Assembly (NCBI GenBank): GCA_963542695.1
Contig: CAUTYX010000018.1
Span: 1-27,695, forward strand
Length of the DNA: 27,695 bases
Reading direction: 5' to 3'
From: RUG100 sp963542695
Lineage (GTDB): Bacteria > Bacillota > Clostridia > Peptostreptococcales > Anaerovoracaceae
The notes under the pieces were generated by a model that had not been told where the DNA came from, searched no databases, and worked only from the letters and a program-made list of their open reading frames with translations. Both the position numbers and the translations under genes were made by a program. The first letter of the stretch is position 1; each line of letters opens with the position of its first letter. This document shows, piece after piece, positions 6,990 through 14,630 of the stretch.

Positions 6990-9464
6990 CTAGTTCATAT
7001 GTCTTTTAACGATGATAAAATCTTCAATATCGATGATGCCATCTCGGTTTACATCATATTGTTTGTTTTGGGAGTAATGGCTGTCTTCTTTGGAAAGCCG
7101 ATAGTGTTTTTCTGCCGCCTTCACATCTTCCATATCAACCTTCCCGTCTTTATTAAAATCGTAAGGAGAAAGATGTATATATTGAACAGCATCTGTATTT
7201 ACAGTCTGGAGTTCTCCAAATACTGCCTTGTTATCCATTTTCCAGCCGACGATTTTTCCGTCGGTAAGAGCAACAGAGACCTTCTTTCCGTTGATCAGAA
7301 TGGTAGCGATTTTCTTGTCGCCATCACCATTAAAGAGCTTGTCGTCTTGGGTGTAAGCTAGTACAGCTGTGTAGGTTTGCTCTTTTTCAAGGGGCGTTCC
7401 CACTACCTGAAAGCCGTTTTCTCCCTCTACAGTTACGGAAGGCTCCCGGGCATCGGTTTCTGCTTTGAAGCTGATTTCTACGGTAGAGATTCGGGAAGCG
7501 TCTTTTAAGAAGAGACCAAAGGGGATGGCTTTGTCAGCATCGGCTGTCTTTGGGGCTTCCAGATGAATATCACCGGCAGAAACAGTGGAACCATCGGTAA
7601 CGGTTACTTGGCAATGGGCTTTTTTCCCGTTGATGGTGGTGGCGGTAATGGTGGACTGACCGGGAGCTACACCGGTTACTACCCCGCCTTTTACAGTCGC
7701 AATATCTTTTGCCGATGTGGTCCAGGTTACCTCTTTGCTCTTGGCGTTGGAGGGCTGTACGGAAGACGTAAGGGTGATTTTTTTCCCTACTTTCACAGAA
7801 GCCGTTTCTTTATTTAAGGTTACGGAGATGGGATCTACCGGTTTTTCCGACTGGCCGGAACCGTCCTTATGGCCAATAACGGCAAGGTATTTTGGTGTGG
7901 GAATGGTCGCTTTCAAGGTTTTGGAAACAAGATCTGCGTTGGTATCCGTTACTTTTCCATTTTCCCAGGTATATAATCTTGCCTTTTTAGCAGCCATTTC
8001 CTTAGGAATCCCAATAGAGGCATCTACTTTTTTCGGTACAGGGATATTTTTCGGTGAGATGTCTATTTGGTAGGCTGCCATCTTTTTTGTATCCGCTTCT
8101 TTCAAAAATCCCTGGTAGGCAGCGCCTTCTGTAACATCTGTTGCGTTCATTTGATGATAGATGGAAAAGTCGCCGGTTAGCTTTACTTTCTTTCGCATAT
8201 GCACTAAGGCAAAAGGCCCATCTTTTTCGACTGCATTCTCCAGCTCCTGTTTGTTTGCAATGCTTCTGTAGGACCAACCATGCTCCTTGCCGCAAATGCT
8301 GGCGTAGGACTCGGCTTTGGAACCTTTTATAACGTACAGCACTAAATTCTTGGAGCATTCGCCGAAGACATTGAGGGGGCCTACGTAGGAATCAGATGGG
8401 AAATTGATGGTGGTTTTTGGGATATAGACACGCTGTAAATTGGAGCAGCCTTTGAAGGCATCAATTTCGATGGAAGATACTTTTTCCGGCAATACCAGAT
8501 TGGTCAAACTGGTGCAGTTCATAAAGGCCTCCGGAGAAATGGAGGTAACACTGTCCATAGACACCTGATGGAGGGAAGTGCAGCCTTTAAAGAAATCAAA
8601 CCCCAACTTTGTAACAGAAGAAGGAAGCTTGACTTCTACTAAATCCTTGCAGTCTTCAAAGATACCATCGCTAATGTCGGTTACGGTTTCGGGAATGGTT
8701 ACTGAAGTTAGTCCTGTTTGGTCAAAGGCGTTGCCACCGATGGTTTTTAGGGTAGCCGGGAAGGAAATAGCCGTTAAATTGGTGCACTTGCGAAAGGCAC
8801 TGGCCCAAACCTCATTGACTACTTTGCCATTGACATGAGAAGGGATGGTGTACCCGCCGGTTTTCTTTCCACCGGGGTATCCAATCAGAGTGATTTTTTT
8901 ATCACTGGGGATAGGAGTTCCCTCGTTAACCGTAGGCCCGAAGAGAACACCGTCTTTAGAGCAGTAATAGGGATTATCCGGGTCTACGTTGATTTCCTTT
9001 AGGGAGCTGCAGCCTTTAAAGATATTGGCTGTTACGTATTTGGCGCAAGCCGGAATGGTAGCTTCTTCCAGTGCTTTGCAATCCTCGAAGGCGTTGACAC
9101 GAATCGTTAGCTTGGCACCGTCCTTAGAGTCGGGGAAGGTGACTTTTTTTAAGGCTGTGCAGCCACGAAAGGCACCGTATCCAATGGAACTGACACTGCC
9201 GGGAATGGCGATGGAGGTGACATTGTCGTTGTCCTTAAAGGCTTCCGGGGCAATGGCGGTTATGGTGTTTGGCAGCACCAAATCGCCTCCGTCTCCATAG
9301 TATCCCAAAAGGACACCGTCTTTAATATTGGCACCGGATACACCGCCGTTCTTAGGCGCCGCCGATGCATTGGCTGCCGGTTGTGGCATGAGTAGGGCGA
9401 CCAAAAGAATAGCAAACAAAATGGTCGTTACTTTATGGATTCTTTGTTTATGTTTATACATCAT
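6990..9464 (-). CDS. BspA-like LRR surface protein with Ig-like, cohesin-like and dockerin domains
   Basis: An 824-residue exported protein. The signal peptide (1-34, cleavage near ANASA) is followed by about ten BspA/LRR_5 repeats (55-395) of the form AFKGCSNLQRVYIPKT or AFRKCTNLTAISFPATLKTI. A Big_2 Ig-like domain (about 545-625) has SVTLNKETASVKVGKKITLT and ATVKGGVVTGVAPGQSTITA. A possible cohesin-like domain (about 630-745) contains RISTVEISFKAET and NGDGDKKIATILINGK. The C-terminus is a complete type I dockerin: loops DFNKDGKVDMED (from 769) and DVNRDGIIDIED (from 804), both with all five calcium ligands. BspA-like repeats mediate adhesion in oral and gut bacteria. It is the middle gene of the operon, with GAGGA before tandem ATGs. 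Confidence 0.88.
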   Translation of the reverse strand: MMYKHKQRIHKVTTILFAILLVALLMPQPAANASAAPKNGGVSGANIKDGVLLGYYGDGGDLVLPNTITAIAPEAFKDNDNVTSIAIPGSVSSIGYGAFRGCTALKKVTFPDSKDGAKLTIRVNAFEDCKALEEATIPACAKYVTANIFKGCSSLKEINVDPDNPYYCSKDGVLFGPTVNEGTPIPSDKKITLIGYPGGKKTGGYTIPSHVNGKVVNEVWASAFRKCTNLTAISFPATLKTIGGNAFDQTGLTSVTIPETVTDISDGIFEDCKDLVEVKLPSSVTKLGFDFFKGCTSLHQVSMDSVTSISPEAFMNCTSLTNLVLPEKVSSIEIDAFKGCSNLQRVYIPKTTINFPSDSYVGPLNVFGECSKNLVLYVIKGSKAESYASICGKEHGWSYRSIANKQELENAVEKDGPFALVHMRKKVKLTGDFSIYHQMNATDVTEGAAYQGFLKEADTKKMAAYQIDISPKNIPVPKKVDASIGIPKEMAAKKARLYTWENGKVTDTNADLVSKTLKATIPTPKYLAVIGHKDGSGQSEKPVDPISVTLNKETASVKVGKKITLTSSVQPSNAKSKEVTWTTSAKDIATVKGGVVTGVAPGQSTITATTINGKKAHCQVTVTDGSTVSAGDIHLEAPKTADADKAIPFGLFLKDASRISTVEISFKAETDAREPSVTVEGENGFQVVGTPLEKEQTYTAVLAYTQDDKLFNGDGDKKIATILINGKKVSVALTDGKIVGWKMDNKAVFGELQTVNTDAVQYIHLSPYDFNKDGKVDMEDVKAAEKHYRLSKEDSHYSQNKQYDVNRDGIIDIEDFIIVKRHMN

Positions 9465-9510
9465 GTATTTAATCCTCGTATATGGTTTTCATTGTAGTTT
9501 TCCACAATGG

Positions 9511-10722
9511 CTATTTATAGATTGCGGTATACAGAAGCACCAAGTCTTCCATGTCCACCTGATTATCGTGATTAATATCGGCAATTTTCGCCTTGTCCCA
9601 CTGAGCCTCGGTAGAAACGGCTTTGTAGTGCTGCTGTACCGTTGCTATATCCAGTAAATCAAGGGTTCCGTCACGGTTAACGTCTTTGTCATCATGTTTT
9701 TGTGTAACCACAATGGAAGTGTTGACCGGTGTATACGGCTCAGTAGAATCTTCCTCCAAAGCGGTTTTTATTTCTTCATGGCTGACAAAGATTTTGCTGC
9801 CGGTGGCCATGTTGCGGAAGGCACCGGAATCTACCTGCAATGGTGGATTCCCCTCCAAAATCAATGTTTTCAAATTGGAACAATGCGAGATGGAAAATCG
9901 ATCAAAAGAAGTAATGGAGGCAGGAACCGTAAGCTTTTCCAAAGTGGTATTTTCTCTAAGGGCATGGGGGCCTAGGGCGGTTACTTTTTTCTCTCCTACG
10001 ACAGAGGGCAGCGTAAAGTCGCCGGTGGTTTTTTTCTCCGGATATGTTACCAACTGCAATCCCTTATCTGTAACGGCATAGAGTGCTCCTTGGTCATCGT
10101 TGATATAATTTTCACCACCTGAAATGAGCGCTTCCTTTAGGGCAGAACAACCGTAAAACACATTGGTACCGTCGCTTTTAGAAAGGCGAGCCGGAAGCGT
10201 AATGGATTCTAAGGCCGTGCAGTCGGAAAAGGCGGCATTATTTATCCGCAAGGGTGTATCCCCGTCAGCAATTTCAACAGAAGTAAGGGCGCTGCAGCCG
10301 GCGAAGGCATTGGCGGAGATCATCCTCATAGAAGCCGGTAATTTTACTGCCTGTAACGCTGTGCAATTTTCGAAAGTCCCGGCATCGATGGTGGTATAAC
10401 CTTCAGGAATGGTAATAGAAGTAATGGAGCTCTTTTGTGATTTTTGCAAGAAATTTCCTGTGTTGGTAATAGGATATTCTGTATCCTGCATGGTTACCGT
10501 GGTAGGAAGCTCTAATTGGGTGTTGTTGCCGTCATAGCTTTTTAATGATACGGTATAGCCGCTGCCATAACTGTAGCTGCGATTGACGGTGTAATCGCCG
10601 GCAACTCCTGTTGCAGCCAAGGCCGAAGAGGTTCCAAGATAGGAAATCATAGTGAATAAGAGAATAATTACTGGGAAATAGCGGGTCGCGGGCTTGGTGA
10701 AAAAGCCTTCTTTACTGTTCAT
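9511..10722 (-). CDS. BspA-like LRR surface protein with C-terminal dockerin
   Basis: A 403-residue exported protein. The signal peptide (hydrophobic 16-36, cleavage near ALA-A) is followed by about seven LRR_5/BspA repeats (about 95-320), for example GTFENCTALQAVKLPASMR, NAFAGCSALTSVEIADG and NVFYGCSALKEALISGG. The C-terminal 57 residues are a dockerin with two calcium loops, DVNRDGTLDLLD (from 347) and DINHDNQVDMED (from 382), each with D1, N3, D5, D9 and D12. It heads the minus-strand operon, with AAAGGA before the ATG, and is divergent from the subtilase gene. Architecture and dockerin type suggest it docks to the same partner as its neighbours. I see no convincing -35/-10 pair upstream. 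Confidence 0.88.
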   Translation of the reverse strand: MNSKEGFFTKPATRYFPVIILLFTMISYLGTSSALAATGVAGDYTVNRSYSYGSGYTVSLKSYDGNNTQLELPTTVTMQDTEYPITNTGNFLQKSQKSSITSITIPEGYTTIDAGTFENCTALQAVKLPASMRMISANAFAGCSALTSVEIADGDTPLRINNAAFSDCTALESITLPARLSKSDGTNVFYGCSALKEALISGGENYINDDQGALYAVTDKGLQLVTYPEKKTTGDFTLPSVVGEKKVTALGPHALRENTTLEKLTVPASITSFDRFSISHCSNLKTLILEGNPPLQVDSGAFRNMATGSKIFVSHEEIKTALEEDSTEPYTPVNTSIVVTQKHDDKDVNRDGTLDLLDIATVQQHYKAVSTEAQWDKAKIADINHDNQVDMEDLVLLYTAIYK

Positions 10723-10814
10723 ACTTCATCCTTTCTCAGTAGTTTAGATTGCAAATACAATAACGAAGATGTAAAGTGCAGCTGCAAAAAGAAACAAGAA
10801 AACAGGTCTAAAAG

Positions 10815-10831
10815 GCAGAAGATTCTTCTGC
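10815..10831. promoter_or_regulatory. 17-base palindrome between divergent dockerin genes
   Basis: GCAGAAGA-T-TCTTCTGC is a perfect 8-base inverted repeat around one central base. It lies about 95 bases upstream of the LRR operon start and 150 bases upstream of the subtilase promoter. A second palindrome, TGCAGCTGCA, is at 10777-10786. Their position between divergent operons with related products fits a shared operator. The rest of 10723-11084 is AT-rich and holds only the subtilase promoter. Confidence 0.4.
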
Positions 10832-10983
10832 AAATGACACTGTTTTTTTACTTTCCCCAGCTATTGGGATGGAGTTAGGTAAAGCTTACCATTCTTTTAT
10901 TATTGTGTCAAGAAAACCGATTAAAATTATCAGAAGATTGACTATTCCTAAAGAAAGGTGAGAAGAAAGCGACAAATTTTTTC

Positions 10984-11012
10984 TTGCTTTTTCCGGATGG
11001 CGGCTTTATTAT
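10984..11012 (+). promoter_or_regulatory. sigma-A promoter of the subtilase gene
   Basis: The -35 is TTGCTT (10984-10989), the spacer is 17 bases and the -10 is TATTAT (11007-11012). The start point would be near 11019, about 65 bases before the chosen ATG at 11085. Confidence 0.6.
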
Positions 11013-11084
11013 GATTTCGTAAAGTGTCCAATGTTTGGATAGATGGATGGAGTGTACGTCAAATCTAACAAGAGGACAGCATTT

Positions 11085-14000
11085 ATGAAACATGTAAAAT
11101 TAAAAAGAAGGGGCAAGGAAGCAAGGATTTTACCATTGCTGCTTGTCGGTGTTTTACTATTCCCTTCTCTTGGATTCGGTGGGTGGACAGCGACTGCTGC
11201 ACCCGAACCCGATGAGGGAGAGGTGGACTATCAACAAGTTTTCGTCAAGAATTCTCCTCATGAAATAGAGCATTACGGTAAAAAAGAAAAGGTTCGTATT
11301 ATTATCGAAATGGACAAGGATGCCTTGCTGGAACAACCTCAGCTACGGTCTTATTCTTCTGTCCAAAAATATGCGATTTCCGGAAGAGGACAAAACAAAC
11401 AACGATCCATGGCCAGGCAGCAGCAAAAAGTGCAACAGGCTATGGAGGAAGAAGATATTGCTATTAAAGTGCGGCATGAGTATACGGCTGTGCTAAACGG
11501 GATTTCCGCAGAGGCCCAGTATGGAGACATTGAAAAAATCCAAAAGATTAAAGGCGTTAAAGATGTTTTCGTTGCTCAGGAATATAGCCTGCCGGAGCCG
11601 AAACTGGAGGAAAGTTCGCAGACGATTGGTGCCGATATCGCCCAAAACACCGGATATACCGGAAAAGGAACGGCAACGGCGGTGCTGGATACCGGTCTTG
11701 ATGTGAATCACGAGGCTTTCCGGCAAGCGGTGGATAACCCAAGATACAGCAAAGATGCCATAGAAGAGATGATTACAAAAAACCATCTTTCCATTGGGAA
11801 GCTGGCTTCGGATGTGGTCTATCACAATTCCAAGATTCCCTATGGTTTTGACTATGCAGATAACGATTACGGCGTTGCAGGTGGCAGAGCCCACGGGACA
11901 CACGTCGCCGGTATTGTAGGAGCCAATTCCGGAGGAGTGGTTAAAGGCGTGGCACCGGATACTCAGCTTTTCATTATGAAAGTCTTTGCCGACAAAAGAG
12001 CCGGTGCCTATGATGATGATATCTTGGCTGCCCTAGATGACTCCATTAAATTGGGATGTGAAAATATCAATATGAGCCTCGGATCGCCTTGTGGGTTTTC
12101 CCAGGACAGCAGTGAAAAAATGCGGACGGTGTATTCCAATATCGAAGCAGCCGGCATTAATTTAATGTGTGCAGCGGGAAACGAATATAGCTCATCCAAC
12201 AAAGGCCGCGGTTCTAAAGACCTGCCCTTGGCAGAAAATCCTGATAACGGCACACTGTCATCTCCTTCCAGTTATAGTGCTGCGACCTCTGTGGCCAGTG
12301 CTAATAATAAAATATCCACAGATCCATATTTTCTGGTGCATCACCAACGTATACGCTATGTCGATGCGGCAGAGGAAGGAAACCGAACCTTTGCTTCTTT
12401 AGAAGGAACCTATGAATATATGGATTGCGGCATCGGGAGCAAAAAAGACTTTCAAAAGACTTCCGTGGCCGGCAAAATTGCCTTGGTAGAACGAGGCGGA
12501 AAAGAGAGCCAAGAGATTTTGACCTTTAAAGAAAAGGAAGGGTATGCAGCTGCCGCCGGCGCCAAAGCCATGGTTGTCTATGATAATGTGGAGGGCGATT
12601 TGATTTCTATGGCGACAGATCACAAGATACCGTCTGCATTTATCAGCCGAGAAAGTGGCAGTAAAATGAAAAAAGAAGCTGCTAAAAAGCTAACGGTAGG
12701 AGAAGAATATGTGGGTAAATTCAAAGATGCCTATAGTGGTCAAATGTCGGATTTTTCTTCCTGGGGTGTTACACCGGACTTGAAATTGAAGCCGGAAATT
12801 ACAGCACCAGGAGGAAACATTTACTCCACAATCCCAGGTGGGAAGTATAGCAGCTTAAGTGGAACCTCTATGGCATCTCCCCATATGGCAGGTGCTGCCG
12901 CCATTATGGAGCAGTATGTAGATAACGATCTTGAGGGAAGCAACATGACACAGCGAGAACGGACTACGTTAATCAATTCTCTTATGATGAGTACTGCTTC
13001 TAAAGTTAAAGATGATGACGGCAATATTGTTTCTCCGAGAAAACAGGGAGCCGGTATGGTACAACTGCAACAAGCCATCAAGGCGGGCGCGTATCTAACC
13101 AACGATAAAGGTGGTAAACCGGTAATCAGTATGGGCGAAAGCAAGGCCGGTGCCTTTGATTTTGGATTTTTGCTCCACAAGTTAAAAGAAACAGCTTCCG
13201 GAGATTATCAAGTAGACGTTCATGTACAGACGGAAAAGACTTTCACCAAGGATGGCAAATCCTATATGGCACAAAAGAGCCGAAAATTGCAAGATGATGA
13301 AGTAACAGTAACGGCACCAAAACAGGTTTCCTTGCGATCGAAATCTGCCAATGTGCCGGTAAAAATAGCGTTAACAGGAAAAGGGCAATCGCGGTTAAAG
13401 AAAGACTTCCCCAATGGAATTTTTGTAGAAGGATATGTTACATTGACGCCGGATTCTAAAAAAGAAGCGGTAGCAGTATCTATTCCTTTCATGGGATTTT
13501 ATGGGGACTGGACTTCCACTCCCATGTTTGATTCTACCGTGTATGATGGAAAAGATGCAGCCGTACAGGAGATGTTTCTCGGTGAATTTCGAGATTCCGA
13601 CGGCGGTGGTCATATGCTGGGGCATAACGTATATGGAAAAGCTGAAATCTTTGATGAAAACAAGATTGCGGTGCAGCCAAAGGACACCGGGACGCACATT
13701 ACTGCTGTCAACACGTTGCTGCGAAATGCGGCCAAGTTGGAATACAGCGTAGAAAAAGATTCTTCGGAAAAAATCTATCAGGAGCGCAGTTTTAACATTT
13801 CCAAAACCCATCATACAAAGCAAGGGTTTTATCAACCGATGGCAGCAAATGGATGGAAGCCTAAAGACGAGTGGAATGAAGCCATTGAAGAGGGGAAATA
13901 TATTTACACAGTCAAAGGCTATTTGACACCGGCTGCAGGATCAGAACCAAATTCTGCTGATGATTTTACAGTGGCGGATCAGGTTCGTTTCCCGGTCGTG

Positions 14001-14429
14001 GTAGATGGACAGAAACCGGAGATTCTTAGAAGTGAAATTAAAGGAAGCCGGTGGGAAATTACCGTAAAAGATAATCACTATGTACAGGCGGTAGGGATTA
14101 CCACTGGCGGAGTGCCCCTTACCGGCTGGATAAATCCAAACGAAAAGAAAGCCGGCCGGGAAACCACTGTGACCTTTAATTTATCTGATGCTGCTTTTGC
14201 AGGAATAACCAAAGCCAAAATTGCTTTGGTGGACTATGCCGATAATAAGGTGGTGTCAGAGGACTACAACATTTTGCCGGGAACTGTCCCAAAAACGGAT
14301 GCTCTCAGCAAGGAGCATTACCGCAAAAACCAAGGTGAGGATGACTGGGACAAGGTTTCCAAATACGATAAAAATAACGATGGCATTATCGATATTGAAG
14401 ACTTTATTCTAGGACTGCAAAAGCCGTAA
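11085..14429 (+). CDS. secreted subtilase (S8, C5a-peptidase-like) with half dockerin
   Basis: A 1114-residue secreted serine protease. Signal peptide 1-38 (ILPLLLVGVLLFPSLGFGGW, cleavage near ATAA), then an I9-like propeptide (about 60-175). The S8 catalytic domain has Asp202 (AVLDTGLD), His270 (RAHGTHVAGIVG) and Ser595 (SGTSMASPHMAGAA). A protease-associated domain (about 440-550; GKIALVERGG, GAKAMVVYDN) is inserted before the Ser, and Fn3-like domains follow, as in streptococcal C5a peptidase and lactocepins. The C-terminus has one complete dockerin loop, DKNNDGIIDIED (from 1095), preceded by ALSKEHYRKNQGEDDWDKVS, which aligns with the linker between the two loops in the 824-residue LRR protein; the first loop is missing. 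The frame opens at 11043, but ATG 11085 has AGAGGA eight bases upstream. A terminator follows at 14460. Confidence 0.92.
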   Translation: MKHVKLKRRGKEARILPLLLVGVLLFPSLGFGGWTATAAPEPDEGEVDYQQVFVKNSPHEIEHYGKKEKVRIIIEMDKDALLEQPQLRSYSSVQKYAISGRGQNKQRSMARQQQKVQQAMEEEDIAIKVRHEYTAVLNGISAEAQYGDIEKIQKIKGVKDVFVAQEYSLPEPKLEESSQTIGADIAQNTGYTGKGTATAVLDTGLDVNHEAFRQAVDNPRYSKDAIEEMITKNHLSIGKLASDVVYHNSKIPYGFDYADNDYGVAGGRAHGTHVAGIVGANSGGVVKGVAPDTQLFIMKVFADKRAGAYDDDILAALDDSIKLGCENINMSLGSPCGFSQDSSEKMRTVYSNIEAAGINLMCAAGNEYSSSNKGRGSKDLPLAENPDNGTLSSPSSYSAATSVASANNKISTDPYFLVHHQRIRYVDAAEEGNRTFASLEGTYEYMDCGIGSKKDFQKTSVAGKIALVERGGKESQEILTFKEKEGYAAAAGAKAMVVYDNVEGDLISMATDHKIPSAFISRESGSKMKKEAAKKLTVGEEYVGKFKDAYSGQMSDFSSWGVTPDLKLKPEITAPGGNIYSTIPGGKYSSLSGTSMASPHMAGAAAIMEQYVDNDLEGSNMTQRERTTLINSLMMSTASKVKDDDGNIVSPRKQGAGMVQLQQAIKAGAYLTNDKGGKPVISMGESKAGAFDFGFLLHKLKETASGDYQVDVHVQTEKTFTKDGKSYMAQKSRKLQDDEVTVTAPKQVSLRSKSANVPVKIALTGKGQSRLKKDFPNGIFVEGYVTLTPDSKKEAVAVSIPFMGFYGDWTSTPMFDSTVYDGKDAAVQEMFLGEFRDSDGGGHMLGHNVYGKAEIFDENKIAVQPKDTGTHITAVNTLLRNAAKLEYSVEKDSSEKIYQERSFNISKTHHTKQGFYQPMAANGWKPKDEWNEAIEEGKYIYTVKGYLTPAAGSEPNSADDFTVADQVRFPVVVDGQKPEILRSEIKGSRWEITVKDNHYVQAVGITTGGVPLTGWINPNEKKAGRETTVTFNLSDAAFAGITKAKIALVDYADNKVVSEDYNILPGTVPKTDALSKEHYRKNQGEDDWDKVSKYDKNNDGIIDIEDFILGLQKP

Positions 14430-14459
14430 GGAAACGGCGCAATATAACTTAAAACAAAG

Positions 14460-14501
14460 AAAAGCAAGCTTCTTACAGTCCACGAAAGGAGCTTGCTTTT
14501 T
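14460..14501 (+). terminator. intrinsic terminator after the subtilase gene
   Basis: AAAAGCAAGCT (14460-14470) pairs perfectly with AGCTTGCTTTT (14490-14500), followed by one more T. The 11-pair stem has a 19-base loop and lies 30 bases after the subtilase stop. Confidence 0.8.
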
Positions 14502-14523
14502 CAACCGAATAAAAGTCAGAAAA

Positions 14524-14553
14524 TTGCTAAAATAATTGTGGTTGTGATATAAT
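14524..14553 (+). promoter_or_regulatory. extended -10 promoter of the MMPL gene
   Basis: The -10 is a perfect TATAAT (14548-14553) preceded by TGA, giving the extended TGnTATAAT form. The -35 TTGCTA (14524-14529) lies 18 bases upstream. The start point would be near 14560, leaving a leader of about 70 bases that contains the hairpins described next. Confidence 0.75.
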
Positions 14554-14580
14554 TTATGTAGTGTTGATGAAGCTACTAGA

Positions 14581-14630
14581 GCCTTTTTCCTGCAGAAATA
14601 ATATTGAAAAGGCAGATAGGAGATTGCCTT
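14581..14630 (+). promoter_or_regulatory. two mutually exclusive leader hairpins over the MMPL ribosome binding site
   Basis: GCCTTTT (14581-14587) can pair with AAAAGGC (14607-14613). Alternatively AAGGCA (14609-14614) can pair with TGCCTT (14625-14630), which puts the ribosome binding site AGGAGA (14618-14623) in the loop and the first two bases of the TTG start in the stem. Both structures use AAGGC, so only one can form. This is the layout of a translational on/off switch. No known riboswitch family is recognised. Confidence 0.4.

Noticed and set aside
7563..9657. Several plus-strand open frames opposite the LRR genes
   Set aside because: They are antisense shadows of repetitive LRR coding sequence, with no ribosome binding sites or recognisable domains.
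10777..10786. TGCAGCTGCA as a firm operator
   Set aside because: A 10-base palindrome is easily found by chance; mentioned only beside the stronger 17-base one.
11043..11084. Upstream start of the subtilase at 11043
   Set aside because: The ATG at 11085 has an AGAGGA ribosome binding site and gives a normal signal peptide; 11043 has neither.
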